Assembly: GCA_963697355.1 (NCBI GenBank)
Contig: CAVONV010000023.1
Coordinates: 1,178,001 to 1,242,000, forward strand
Direction: 5' to 3'
Source: CAVONV01 sp963697355
Lineage (GTDB): Bacteria > Acidobacteriota > Vicinamibacteria > Marinacidobacterales > DATDRI01
Length of the DNA: 64,000 bases
In this document: positions 9,269 to 18,878 of the stretch, piece by piece
Layout: each line of letters opens with the position of its first letter
How positions within the stretch are numbered: position 1 is the first letter of the stretch
The notes under the pieces: model-generated
What the model was told of the DNA's origin: nothing
The model's input: only the letters and a program-made list of their open reading frames with translations
The model's database searches: none
Program-made: the position numbers and the translations under genes

Positions 9269-10087
9269 CTAATAGGCCCAGAACTGGATGGGGACGACGC
9301 GCCAGTCGGGTCGCGAAGCGTACTTGGGGGGCATTTGTCCGATGGGCCAGTTGGGGTAAGTGACCTCAGTGATGGCGTAGGAACGCCCGCGGTGCGCCAT
9401 TCGGTCTTGGCCCAAAGGCAATCCGACACCGACCATCGCGTGGCGCGCGGTTTGTGATACGAGCATGACCGCGTCGATTTCCGCCATTCTCAACAGCATG
9501 ATAGCCAAGAGCCCTTTCGAGTCACAGTCGCCCGTCGAATTGACCACGATCGCCGGAGGCACCAAGCCATAAGGATCGTTTCTAACGAGGCGGTATCTGA
9601 TGGACTGTACGTAGGTGACAATGAGTCGAGCGAGCTCGGAGGTGCTCAATTGGTGCGATCGGGCATGGTCCAGGAAACGCTCAGCGATGGGTAGGACCGC
9701 CGACTCATTCAAGACGGCCAGCTCCTCATAGACGCAGCGGAGGTCCATGCGACATGGCGGTGGCGCGTTGTGCCAAATCCCTTCCCCTTCCTGGCGAGCG
9801 TTCATGCTCTGTTGGTACTCCATATAGGAAGCGCGGATATGGGATGCTTCGTTTTTTCCAAGACCATAGCTCAGTTGGTGGACGGGGGGCACCCTCCAGG
9901 ATCGAGGGATGGCTTCGTCCCGTGGGAGGTCATCCGGATGTAACGCAACACCGATGTCGACGGCCCCCGGCGTCCATGTCGGGCTCATCCGGCCGATCAT
10001 CCAAAAGACGACGATCAGAACAAAGGAGAAGAGGAAAATTCTATAGATGTAGGCGCCCGGTGGAGGCCTGCGCTTGCCTCGCCTCAT
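9269..10087 (-). CDS. transglutaminase-like membrane-anchored protein, 272 aa
   Basis: Starts at the ATG at 10087, which overlaps the stop of the upstream DUF350 gene by one base (TAATG), so the genes are coupled. A basic N-terminus and one membrane segment (about residues 16-36, 'IFLFSFVLIVVFWMIG') place the rest outside the cytoplasm. The transglutaminase-like core holds a Cys in 'STGDCDSKGLLAIMLL' (about residue 184), a His in 'TARHAMVGVG' and an acidic residue in 'ITEVTYPNW', matching the Cys-His-Asp/Glu triad order. Likely a periplasmic cysteine peptidase or amidase acting on protein or peptide crosslinks; the substrate is unknown. Confidence 0.82.
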   Translation of the reverse strand: MRRGKRRPPPGAYIYRIFLFSFVLIVVFWMIGRMSPTWTPGAVDIGVALHPDDLPRDEAIPRSWRVPPVHQLSYGLGKNEASHIRASYMEYQQSMNARQEGEGIWHNAPPPCRMDLRCVYEELAVLNESAVLPIAERFLDHARSHQLSTSELARLIVTYVQSIRYRLVRNDPYGLVPPAIVVNSTGDCDSKGLLAIMLLRMAEIDAVMLVSQTARHAMVGVGLPLGQDRMAHRGRSYAITEVTYPNWPIGQMPPKYASRPDWRVVPIQFWAY

Positions 10088-10649
10088 TACCTGGGTGTCG
10101 GGAGCACGCCTTCGGGCAGCTCCGGTATCGGGAGGAGGCCGTCGAGGAGGGTTTGGAGTCCAGGCGCGGTCAGAAGCGCCAAAACGACGAGTACGGCGCC
10201 GATGACAATGCCCGGGGCCACATTGCCGGCCCGAATGTGCTTCGAGTTCTTCGACGCCGCCTGTCAGCTTGTCGAAGAGCAAGGTGCCGGCGGCCAGAAC
10301 ACGAGGCCCCCACCATCAAAGCAATCGCCGTATGTGTGATGGCATGAAGCGCCATTTTCGCGCTCAAGTCCCAGGATTGAGCGCCGGCGAACTGCAGGTA
10401 ATCGAGTGCGGCAAAAGAGCTTTGGACGGCGTTCCGGCAAAGGATCCCCAGCGCGATGAGACCGGATCCCTTCAAAATCGCGATGGAGACATTACCTTCA
10501 CCAACGGCGTCATCAGACTTGTGGGCGCCGATGAGGCGGTCGAAGAGTCGTGAGGCGAGAAAGACACCAACGACGCCGACGAGGAATCCGAACACGATTT
10601 TCGCAAGACCGACAAAAAACAGTGATGACATAGCGACTGAGAATAACAT
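10087..10649 (-). pseudogene. DUF350-type membrane protein, two frameshifts
   Basis: The first frame (from the ATG at 10649; ATG 10631 also possible) encodes hydrophobic helices and the DUF350 signature 'RLFDRLIG' then 'GEGNVSIAILKGSGLIALG'. The frame breaks near 10305; the next frame continues with 'AAGTLLFDKLTGGVEELE', a second DUF350-like unit, and breaks again near 10238. The third frame gives 'HIRAGNVAPGIVIGAVLVV' and a natural ending at the TAA at 10087-10089. The tandem DUF350 repeats are therefore complete across three frames, which argues for indel errors or a very young pseudogene. The intact product would be an inner-membrane protein of four or more helices, coupled to the transglutaminase-like gene. 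Confidence 0.75.
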
Positions 10650-10689
10650 GCGGGTGACGTGGTGGCGAAATCATAGCGCTCTGAAATCG

Positions 10690-10722
10690 AAAAGGGGCGC
10701 GTGCCCGAAAGCACGCGCCCCC
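10690..10722 (-). terminator. rho-independent terminator after TonB receptor
   Basis: A perfect 11-bp GC-rich stem (arms 10694-10704 and 10711-10721, loop CCGAAA on the plus strand) is followed in the minus direction by TTTT. It lies 21 bases past the receptor stop codon. Confidence 0.9.
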
Positions 10723-10742
10723 CTCGGAGGTCGAGCTTCGAC

Positions 10743-13700
10743 CTAGAAGATAAACTTGATCGCGAACTGGACCTGCCGCGGGACTCCAACCCGCTTTTGG
10801 AGGAATCCGTCGAAGTTGAACAACAGTGCCGTCGACAAGGGATTGATGTTGTTAGCCGCATTGGTCGTGTTGAACATCTCGATGATGGGGAGAAGCTGGT
10901 ACTGCCCGTCACTGCCGAATCGGATAGGCCATTGCAGCCGCCAGTCGAGCGTGAAGAACTCGTTGTCCTTACGTTCGGAGTTTCGTCCGCGGTCGACACC
11001 TTCCAGGACTCGCGGTTCCGCGGTGATGGGTTGTGCCGAACGTGCTTGGACCCGGACGTTCGCCTCGATCGGACCAAGCGTCGTGAAGCCGTAGAAGTTG
11101 AATTTGTGCCGGATATCGCGATCGGAGAGACCCCAATCCTGTGACTAGGTCAAAGAAATTGAAGCTGCGATCCGTAAAGGGATCGCGCTCGTTCGAGTCG
11201 TCGTCCTCGTCCTTGGACCACACATAGTTGGCTTCGAACTGGTAGTTGTCGGAGTAGCGCTTTCTGAGACCGATGGTCACACCTTTGAACTTCGAGTTGC
11301 CTAAGCTGGTCGTGATCATCACCTCATCGAGATTCGGGAGGAAAGGTCCGGCGCCGTAGGAATAGCTGCTACCGTTGACAGGCGGAGTTGCGGGCTCCGA
11401 CCGATTGTAATTGAGGAATCGGGTGAGGTTGGCGCCATCGGCATAGGTGAAGTCTCCGAAAACCGCCACATCACGGGAGACTTCCTGTTCGAAGCCGACA
11501 TTGAAAGTCGTGATCCGAGGGTTCTGGTAATCCCGATCGAATGCCCGCACGCCGGTGAAGAGCGGAAATTCGCCCTCCGGCAGAGGGTCTGGTGTCACCA
11601 GACCCGGATAGACCGGCATCGGGGCAAAGGTCGCAAACGTCGAATCACGGTAAATCGTCTGCTGCTGGAGGCCATTGGTCGTCACCGAGCCGACCTGGGT
11701 GAGCATGTTCTGCCGAGGGTTGTAGATGCCAAAGCTGGCGCGTAGAACCGACTTGGCTTCGCCCGTGATGTCATAGGCGATGCCTACCCGGGGTTGGATC
11801 ATTCCGAACTGACTCGGGATGTCGCCGTCCGAGGGGAATGCTGGATTACCAAGGAACTGACCGTAAGCGGTCAATGTGGGGTCAATGGTTTCCGGCATGA
11901 TCTGAGCATCCCAGCGGAGGCCGTAGTTCAACGTGATCTTCTGTCCGATGCGCCATGTGTCCTGGACGAAGATGCCAAACTCGTGGTTCCGGATGTCCGA
12001 GAATCCGGTTGCTGCCGTCGCTAATCCGGTACGACCTGCTCCTTGGAGGTAGAGCAGCAAAGGACCACCTACTGGGGCGCCTCCACCCGGGCATGGGTCG
12101 GGAAAAGTGGCATAGCTTCCGTCCGCGCAGGTGACGGTCGTAGGTCCATAGCCTCCGGGAGCTGTGGGTGATGCGTACCGCAGGAAGCCGGTGGGGCTGC
12201 CAAAGATGTAGCGGCCGGTAAAAAAGCCAGGGAAAACCTGCTTGTTCCTCGAGTAAATCCACTCGCCTCCGGCCTTAATGGTGTGGTCTCCTTTGACGAG
12301 GGTGATGTTGTCCTTCAACTGGGTGCGCCAGAAGAGCTCGTCGACTCCGGGCTGGAGAAAGAAGGGATCTCCGAAACGGAACGACGGAGAGAAGCCGATG
12401 CCGGTGTCAGCGGCAAGGGGTGAGTCCGCGGAGGTCCGAGGTCGATCTTCGCGGGAATAGGTGAAATGAAACTCGTTGAGCATTTCGGACGATAGCGTGG
12501 TAAACCAGTTCACATTCAAGATGTGGATGCGCGCTGGATCGCCTTCGATGCCGTTGGCGGAGTTGCCGAAAGTATCGACATCGAACGTCTGGTTCGTGTT
12601 TCTCGAGTGGAGAAAGTTGTACGAGATGGCCAATTCGTTGGAGTCGTTCATGCTCAAGTTGAACTTGGTGAAGAGGGACGTCGTGCTGATAGGGTGGTCG
12701 ACGGGGCGGCCATCGTTCATGCCCAAGCTGTCTTGGTAGTAATTGAGTAGCGCCACGCGCTGGCAGTCTGGATTGTTGTTGATGAGATCCTCGTTCTCCT
12801 GGACCGTCGGATTTGAGATCGGGCAAGGCTCGCCGATGGGCTCGCTCAAGTTCGCCCGCTTGAAGTCTCCACCAATATTCTCTAGGGCTGCAAAGAAGAA
12901 GGCTTTATCTCTAGCGATAGGGCCACCAATGGTTCCTCCGGTTTGCTCGCGATGGAAATCATCGAATGTCGAGCCGTCGGAAGCCTCGGCAGTGAGGGCT
13001 TCTAGGCGCTGAAAGTGAAAAAGGCTCCCGTGATACATGTTGGTCCCGGACTTGGAGACCACGTTGACGATGCCGCCGGCGGTGCGGCCGAACTCCGCAT
13101 TGGCGCCTGTCGCGACGACCTGAAACTCCAAGATAGCGTCGAGCGTGATGTCGACGTTGGCGCGCTGACCTCCCACTTGTTCTCCGAAGAAACCGTTGTT
13201 GTAGTCGCCGCCATCGAGGCTGATGTTGTTGAAGATACCGCGTTGGCCGTAGAAGTTGATCATGTCGCCATCGGGACCTTGAACGATGCTTACGCCTGGT
13301 GTCAGCGTGAGCATGTCCGTGAATTTGCGGCCGAGAACGGGCGTCGTCTCGAGGGTGGTCTGGTTGAGCGTCGTGCTCACCTCTGTGGATGAAATCTCCA
13401 CGAGAGTCGTGCCGGTGACGGTGATGGTCTCCTCTGCTCCAGCGATCTGCATGGTGATGGGGAGATCGATGGCCTGGCCCACGGTGAGGGTGACGCCTTC
13501 CTGGACCAAGGTTGCAAATCCCTGCAGCGTGAAAGTGACGATGTAGGGACCCGGTGGAAGTGCCAGCGCGGAAAACCGTCCCTCCTCATTGGTAACGAGT
13601 GTTCTGGTCAGGTTGGTATCGAGGTTTCGGACTTCGACTGTGACGCCTGGCAAAACAGCTTGCGTCTGGTCGAAGACCTGACCTTGAATGACGCCTGTCG

Positions 13701-13773
13701 TAATCTGCGTTTGTGCCCCAGCGGATGCGGTCACTAGGATGCACAACGTAGCTATAATCCCTATTCGTTTCAT
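10743..13773 (-). CDS. Oar-like TonB-dependent receptor (one frameshift near 11145)
   Basis: Outer-membrane receptor of about 1010 residues. The ATG at 13773 has an excellent GGAGGAGGTGG ribosome binding site and begins a signal peptide ending 'ASAGAQ'. Next comes a carboxypeptidase-regulatory-like beta domain ('GVIQGQVFDQTQAVLPGVTV'), then a plug region ('VLGRKFTDMLTLTPGV', 'GGIVNVVSKSGTN') and a long beta-barrel. This layout is typical of the large receptor families of Acidobacteria. The frame breaks at about 11145; skipping one base joins 'FNFFDL' to 'SQDWGLSDRDIRHKFN' and the barrel continues to 'FAIKFIF' and a stop at 10743-10745, ending with the aromatic residue expected for barrel assembly. 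A strong terminator follows. Likely imports glycans or peptides; ligand unknown. Confidence 0.93.
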
Positions 13774-14196
13774 TATTCCACCTCCTCCGCCTAACGTAAA
13801 AGATGGGAGCGATGCTAAGACGAAAGGGGCTGCTATACAAACAAATTCTTGATAAAAATTCATTCTGACGTTATTGCATATTTGAATTCGAATTGAATTA
13901 CCGTTTAGTAAGTTAACGGACATCCCGCGCTCCTCTTTGACCCGGGGGGCTGTGCCCTGGTGTATGTTTCTAGTGAGCAGTCGAACAGTCTGCGGGGAGA
14001 TCGTCTGTTGCCGACGCGACGACCTTCCGGTGTCTTGTCAACAAGGAGCGAGGGACAGTCTCTGAGACGACAGCCCCTCGGGGCTCCAAGAGAGGTGCTG
14101 CGGCGAGGTCACCACATGGAACTCGTTTCTACTTTCTCCTGCGGGCGTCGAGGGTGACGCCCGCAACACAATCCCGGAGGCGGAGCCCTCGGCTAG
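13774..14196. other. 423-bp gene-free stretch between receptor and amidohydrolase genes
   Basis: No credible gene. The part next to the receptor (about 13836-13916) is conspicuously AT-rich and probably holds its promoter on the minus strand, though no single -35/-10 pair stands out. Further on are two CAGT units (13978-13993), a small hairpin AGCCCC/GGGGCT (14072-14085) and the larger hairpin listed at 14140-14165. Confidence 0.55.
14140..14165 (-). terminator. GC-rich hairpin after amidohydrolase pair (no T-run)
   Basis: Perfect 10-bp stem TGCGGGCGTC / GACGCCCGCA with a 6-base loop, 32 bases beyond the stop of the 14197-15480 gene. It lacks a T-tract on either strand, so it may act as a factor-assisted terminator or RNA 3' stabiliser. 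Confidence 0.45.
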
Positions 14197-15480
14197 TTAC
14201 GTACTTTTCCCTTTCTTCATCCTCTCCTTGACGATTTTCTCGTACTTGTCCCGCAGACGCGTCTGTATGCTGGTCTGCGGAATGACCTTGCCGTTGATAA
14301 TCACGGTGTGGATCTTGGCGCTCATTTGGATGAGGCTCTTGCTGCTGATGACGACATTGGCGAGTTTACCCTTTTCCAACGATCCGACTTGATCATCAAT
14401 CCCCAGAATCTTCGCTGGATTGATGGTGAGCGCCTTGATGGCTTCGTCTTCCGAGAGTCCGTAGGCTACGGAAAGGCTTGCGGGCACCGGTTGTCGACGC
14501 ACGTTGCGACTACCCGGTCCTCGTGTCCCCTCATTGAAGGCAAAGAGAACACCCTTTTTGGCAAGAACAGCCGCGGTGTGGTAGTTGAGGTCCACAGGCT
14601 CCCATCGCTTGGGCAAGGTCGTGGTGCCGCTCCAGATGACCGGGATTTTCATCGCCGCCAGTTGATCGGCGAACTTCAGAATATCCGCACTCGCTTGGAT
14701 GATTCCCTTCAAGTCGTACTCCTCGATCATCCGTAGAGCATTGCGGATGGTGACTTCGTCAGAGGTCAGGAAGATGGCAGGCATCTCCTTGTTGACCACC
14801 GGAATGAGTGCCTCCATCTCCAAATCGCGCTTGAAGGCATCCTTGTCGCCGTTTTTCTCCTTTTTCTCGGCGTATCGCTTGGCCTCGTAGAGCTTGTCTC
14901 TCACGAAAGCATTGACACCCTGCAGTGTGCTCGGGTACTTGCCGTCTGTCTTGGCGGCCATGTTGAAGACTTGAGCCACGTCCCTCTCGAGGAGCATCTC
15001 ATGGGCGAGGTTGCCCTCTAGATTCAACGCAATGGCTTTCCCATTGAGGACGTGGCGAGAGCCGCTTAAAGTCAAGACCGTGGTCACGCCATCGATCCTG
15101 GTGACGTCGACACAATCGTCTTCCGGGTTGAGTGCATCGTAGGGATCCATGTGTGGGGTGGAGACACCCGTCTCGTCGGTGTCGTTTCCGGATCTCGGGT
15201 AGCCGGTCACGCCGACCGCCGTCAGGGGAGCAACCATGCCGGGATAGACGAAGCCTCCCTCGGCGTCGATGATCGTCGCATCGGAAGGCGCTTTGATATT
15301 TGTGCCGATGTCGACGATCTTCCCATCGCGAAGGAGAAGGCTTCCTTTCTCGATGGACGGCCCGACGACGGGGATGATGTGCCCGTTCTTGATGAAGATA
15401 GTCCCAGGGGCCTCAGCAAAGGCGACGGGAAGAACAAGCAAGGTAACGACAACAAAAATAATGCCAGCACTTCTCCTCAT
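14197..15480 (-). CDS. amidohydrolase-like protein lacking the HxH metal motif
   Basis: Secreted (signal peptide 'IIFVVVTLLVLPVAFAEAPG', residues 6-25) imidazolonepropionase/amidohydrolase-type protein of 427 residues. It keeps the composite beta-sandwich opening ('IEKGSLLLRDGKIVDIG') and closing ('NPAKILGIDDQVGSLEKGK') parts of the fold. At the place where active members have D-x-H-x-H it reads 'FVYPGMVAPLTAVGV', with no histidine, and the late catalytic Asp position reads 'FAFNEGTRG'. It is therefore probably inactive or works by another mechanism. It overlaps the end of the upstream amidohydrolase gene by ATGA, so it may be its regulatory or structural partner (inference). Confidence 0.88.
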   Translation of the reverse strand: MRRSAGIIFVVVTLLVLPVAFAEAPGTIFIKNGHIIPVVGPSIEKGSLLLRDGKIVDIGTNIKAPSDATIIDAEGGFVYPGMVAPLTAVGVTGYPRSGNDTDETGVSTPHMDPYDALNPEDDCVDVTRIDGVTTVLTLSGSRHVLNGKAIALNLEGNLAHEMLLERDVAQVFNMAAKTDGKYPSTLQGVNAFVRDKLYEAKRYAEKKEKNGDKDAFKRDLEMEALIPVVNKEMPAIFLTSDEVTIRNALRMIEEYDLKGIIQASADILKFADQLAAMKIPVIWSGTTTLPKRWEPVDLNYHTAAVLAKKGVLFAFNEGTRGPGSRNVRRQPVPASLSVAYGLSEDEAIKALTINPAKILGIDDQVGSLEKGKLANVVISSKSLIQMSAKIHTVIINGKVIPQTSIQTRLRDKYEKIVKERMKKGKST

Positions 15481-16739
15481 TGGTCTGTCTCCCTCGCGGT
15501 TACGCTATCCTTTGCATAGTTGAAGTAGACTTTGCCTTCGATGATCGTCAATACCACCTTGGTGGTGGAATCCAGAGGATACTTGTCGAATACGGCAATG
15601 TCTCCATCCTTGCCGACCTCGATACTTCCCACGCGGTCATCCATTTCCAAGGACTTGGCCGGATTGAGAGTGATCCACTTCAAAGCCTCCTCGTCGGGGA
15701 GGTCGTTGTATTTCAGAGCCTTGGCTGCATTCAAATAGAGGTAGCGGCCCTCGTCGGCACTGTCGGAGTTGATCACGATGTTGACACCGGCGTCATGCAT
15801 GATCTTGAAGCCGTAGGGGCTGCCGTCGTACATCTCCTCCTTCATCCCCCACCAGTCCGTCCATCCACCGAAGGTCACGCCGGCTTCCGCCATAATATCG
15901 GCGACCTTGTATCCATCCACGCAGTGGCTGATTTGTAGGAGATCCAATCCGAACTCCTTGCAGAAATCGATGAACCAGACGATTTCCTCGGCCCGGTAGA
16001 TGTGGCAGTCGATGCTGAGCTTCTTCTCGAGGGTCATTTTCAGCGTTTCCATTTGGAGGTCGATCTCCGGCGGCGTGAGATCTTCCTTCCCCTCGGCTTT
16101 GTCGTTTTCGTACTTGTCCCACTTAGCCTTGTATTCCTGAGCTCCGATGAAGGATTTCCGCGCCACGTGGGCGGTTCCCATGCGTGTGGAAGGGGTGCGA
16201 TTCTTGGTGCCGTAGACGCGTTTGGGGTTTTCTCCTAATGCCATCTTGAGCTGTTGACGAACGCCGTCGACGACCATCTCTTTCACCGTGGCACCGTATT
16301 TGAGCTTGATGGTGACGTTGACGCCGCCGATCACATTGGCACTACCATGCATCGTCTTGACCGTCGTCACTCCTCCGGCGAGTGTGGTCATGATGGTCGG
16401 ATGATCAGGAACGAGGATTTCTTTCATCCAGACTTCGGGCGTTACAGGATCCGTCGCTTCGTTGATGTCACCCATGGACAAAGCGATATGCGTATGGCTA
16501 TCAATCAGTCCCGGCATGACATATTTCCCCGTGACGTCGATGACCTCGACGCCGGCGGGAATCGTTACATTCTTGCCTACGGCCCTGATCTTTCCGTCCT
16601 GAATGAGCACGCTCCCGTTCTCGATGGTTCCGTTGGTGATGGTCAGAACGGTCGCTCCTTTGAGCGCCAGATCCTGAGCCATGCCGCTCGTCGTCACGAG
16701 TAGAGACACAACGAGCAGTATCAAGGACGTTTTCTTCAT
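15477..16739 (-). CDS. secreted amidohydrolase (metal-dependent hydrolase)
   Basis: The ATG at 16739 follows AAAGGAGACC and begins a signal peptide (residues 1-21, ending 'TSGMAQ'). The amidohydrolase hallmark 'GLIDSHTHIALS' (about residue 68-79) supplies the two metal-binding histidines; later His residues occur in 'LSIDCHIY' and 'LLQISHCVDGY', and the catalytic Asp region is 'IVINSDSADEGRYL'. The C-terminal 'NPAKSLEMDDRVGSIEVGKDGD' completes the composite sandwich. It resembles periplasmic imidazolonepropionase-like or peptidase-like members; the substrate is not clear. It is coupled by a 4-base overlap to the HxH-less partner downstream. Confidence 0.92.
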   Translation of the reverse strand: MKKTSLILLVVSLLVTTSGMAQDLALKGATVLTITNGTIENGSVLIQDGKIRAVGKNVTIPAGVEVIDVTGKYVMPGLIDSHTHIALSMGDINEATDPVTPEVWMKEILVPDHPTIMTTLAGGVTTVKTMHGSANVIGGVNVTIKLKYGATVKEMVVDGVRQQLKMALGENPKRVYGTKNRTPSTRMGTAHVARKSFIGAQEYKAKWDKYENDKAEGKEDLTPPEIDLQMETLKMTLEKKLSIDCHIYRAEEIVWFIDFCKEFGLDLLQISHCVDGYKVADIMAEAGVTFGGWTDWWGMKEEMYDGSPYGFKIMHDAGVNIVINSDSADEGRYLYLNAAKALKYNDLPDEEALKWITLNPAKSLEMDDRVGSIEVGKDGDIAVFDKYPLDSTTKVVLTIIEGKVYFNYAKDSVTARETDQ

Positions 16740-16765
16740 CTTGAGGTCTCCTTTCCGCTGGGCCA

Positions 16766-16810
16766 CTGTTGCCGCTGCTGCCGCTGCTGCCGCTGATGCC
16801 ACTGATGATG
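16766..16810. repeat. 5 x 9-bp tandem repeat (CTGCTGCCG type)
   Basis: Five consecutive nonamers: CTGTTGCCG, CTGCTGCCG, CTGCTGCCG, CTGATGCCA, CTGATGATG. It sits just upstream of the ribosome binding site of the amidohydrolase gene, in its leader. Confidence 0.85.
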
Positions 16811-17089
16811 GTCTCGCATTATAGGATGTTCGCCATGAGAACTCGATCTCGAGCCCCGGGGGCACCATCTCGACAAAGAGTCATCGAGGAGATAGCCCTG
16901 AAGCGACAAGCCGATTCTGCTATCGACCAAGGCGAGAGGTCTTATCCCGAGCCCGATTTGCTCGGATCGACGACCATAAACCCGCGTAGACGCTGCGGGC
17001 AGGGGCAGGGCACGGGTACGGCGCGGGAAAGGGACAATCGATCCGTCCGGAGATTCATCCGAAACCATGAAGACAATGGAAAGGTATTG

Positions 17090-17299
17090 CTATCGGGAGA
17101 CCGACACGCCGTACTTTTCCAATGCCTCGGCTATCTGTTGTTTGGCTTCTTCGATGGTGGTTGGGACGGGGTGGATATTGCCTCTCCAACAGACCGTGCC
17201 GTTGGGACGTTCGGCCCACCAAACGTACTCGCCTTCCCTGACCTGGAGAACGGCATACTGGTAGCCGACGATGCGGCCTTCATCTACGACGTCTGCCAT
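17090..17299 (-). CDS. small conserved-looking protein, 69 aa
   Basis: A short ORF with a sensible composition: an N-terminal strand region 'GYQYAVLQVREGEYVWWAE', Trp-rich, then 'TIEEAKQQIAEALEKYGV', an amphipathic helix. It has no signal peptide. No convincing ribosome binding site precedes the ATG. It is the only plausible gene between the amidohydrolase and the voltage-sensor-like gene; the opposite-strand frames read as low-complexity. I do not recognise the family. Confidence 0.5.
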   Translation of the reverse strand: MADVVDEGRIVGYQYAVLQVREGEYVWWAERPNGTVCWRGNIHPVPTTIEEAKQQIAEALEKYGVSVSR

Positions 17300-17377
17300 A
17301 ACATATCTATGCTATCAAAACTGGAGATATTTGACCTCTCCACTCTGCTAAACTAGCGGCCTATAAGGCGGAAGGAG

Positions 17378-18733
17378 ATGCTCGACCTAAGAAAGCTCCA
17401 CCCACGCGACTGGAACCTCAGGCTGGCCTGGGATTGGTTCATGGTCTGGGTGGCGATCGTCAATCTGGGTCTCATCCTCTTTGATTTCACCTATTTGACC
17501 CTCCGTCCCTTTTATCTTCGTTATCTGCCTGTGGTCACGGGAATCTACGATCCCGTGCTGGGCATAGAGCCGCATCCGATGACGGAGACTATTGTCCAAG
17601 AGGAAACGGAGCTCCGGGAAGCCCTTGCTCAGGATCATAGTCCCGGCACTGTGCATGAGCATGTTGCCCGGCTCAGAGTGCTTACCTACCGGATCATCAA
17701 AGAGAATCCCTTCGACCGATCGGAGCAACACCACAAGGTGGAGGCCTTCAAAGATGTGATTGCTGGGGGGAGCGAGCTCGCCCTGGATAGCTCCCAGTTG
17801 CGAGACCCGTGGAGAGACGCCGTCGACCGGTTTTGGCCCGAGGATCCGGAGGTATTGGCGTCCCGATTGAATGTTTTCGAAGCCGAGCTCGAACCGCTCC
17901 TCGAGACCAACTACTTTCGCGCCGTTGATTCGAGAGGGAGACTCCAGAACACCTTTTGGCTCATCGACCTGCCCTTTCTGTTGTTCTTTTGGTTGGAGTT
18001 CGGGACCCGGTGGGTTTTGGCTGTCTCTCACAAACTCTATCCTCATTGGTATGTCTATCCGGTTCTCAACTGGTATGACTTGATCGGACTCGTTCCTTAC
18101 ACAAAGTTCCGCATTTTCCGCTTGTTTAGGGTGGTCTCGATTTATCTGCGCCTACATCGAAGTGATTTGAGCAAGGTCGGTGAGGACACGGTCAGTCGCG
18201 GAGTGAAACGGATCTCAAGAATTCTCGTGGAGGAGATCTCGGACGCCGTGGCGGTGCGCATTTTGACGGAGGTTCAAACCGAGATTCGGGACGGGACGGC
18301 GAGGAGAATACTCGACGAGATCGTGAGCACCAAGCGAGGCCAGATCGAGAACATGGTCGTTGCCCAGATCCAAGATCTCGTCTCGAGTGATGAGACTCAG
18401 GAACGGATCCGATCCGTGGTACGTCTCAATCTGGAGGCTGCCGTTGAGAGCTCGTTGGCGTTGCGAGCGGTGCCGCTGCCGAAGTCGGTTGTCCAGGCTC
18501 TCGTACGCACCACGGGACAAGTCGTTCTGGAGACGCTATTGAAGAGCATTAACGTGACCCTGCAATCCGACGAAGGGCAAAGCGCCACCAAGGATCTCGT
18601 TCGCGGCATGATGGACCAAATGCTCGAAGGCCCCCTTCGCACCGAGCTCGATGCGTTGAGTAGGGAAGTCTCACTCGACGTCATCGAGCAGGTCAAGAAC
18701 GCGGTGGCCGAGAAAAAATGGGCGAAGAAATGA
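17378..18733 (+). CDS. membrane protein with voltage-sensor-like helix, 451 aa
   Basis: First membrane helix at residues 18-40, a long extracytoplasmic or cytoplasmic loop (about 45-185), a second helix at about 190-215 ('FWLIDLPFLLFFWLEFGTRW'), a third around 230-245 ending 'WYDLIGLVPYTKFRI', then 'FRLFRVVSIYLRLHR', where Arg recurs about every third residue as in S4 helices of voltage-gated channels. No pore or selectivity filter follows; instead there are about 190 residues of amphipathic helices, Val/Ile/Glu-rich ('RILVEEISDAVAVRILTEVQ'). The ATG at 17378 directly abuts AAGGAG, unusually close; AAGGCGG a little upstream may serve. Function unknown: a sensor or a channel-related membrane protein. 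Confidence 0.85.
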   Translation: MLDLRKLHPRDWNLRLAWDWFMVWVAIVNLGLILFDFTYLTLRPFYLRYLPVVTGIYDPVLGIEPHPMTETIVQEETELREALAQDHSPGTVHEHVARLRVLTYRIIKENPFDRSEQHHKVEAFKDVIAGGSELALDSSQLRDPWRDAVDRFWPEDPEVLASRLNVFEAELEPLLETNYFRAVDSRGRLQNTFWLIDLPFLLFFWLEFGTRWVLAVSHKLYPHWYVYPVLNWYDLIGLVPYTKFRIFRLFRVVSIYLRLHRSDLSKVGEDTVSRGVKRISRILVEEISDAVAVRILTEVQTEIRDGTARRILDEIVSTKRGQIENMVVAQIQDLVSSDETQERIRSVVRLNLEAAVESSLALRAVPLPKSVVQALVRTTGQVVLETLLKSINVTLQSDEGQSATKDLVRGMMDQMLEGPLRTELDALSREVSLDVIEQVKNAVAEKKWAKK

Positions 18734-18878
18734 CTCCGGATGTTTTCTATCCAGCCGAGTCGAACACCGTGGGCGAGAGCCATAGGACACGCTACAAGCT
18801 CTGATTGGAAGAGCCAAGAGAACGACTTTATCTTCTTGTTGTATGGGGTCTATCAGGTCTGATACTTTGACCGCCGTC

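Noticed and set aside
10701..11144. plus-strand ORF of 147 aa at the TonB receptor end
   Set aside because: Antisense shadow of the frameshifted last part of the receptor; the minus-strand third frame gives family-like barrel sequence.
16769..17356. plus-strand ORF of 195 aa
   Set aside because: Begins in the nonad repeat and is antisense to the 69-aa ORF; no ribosome binding site and low-complexity composition.
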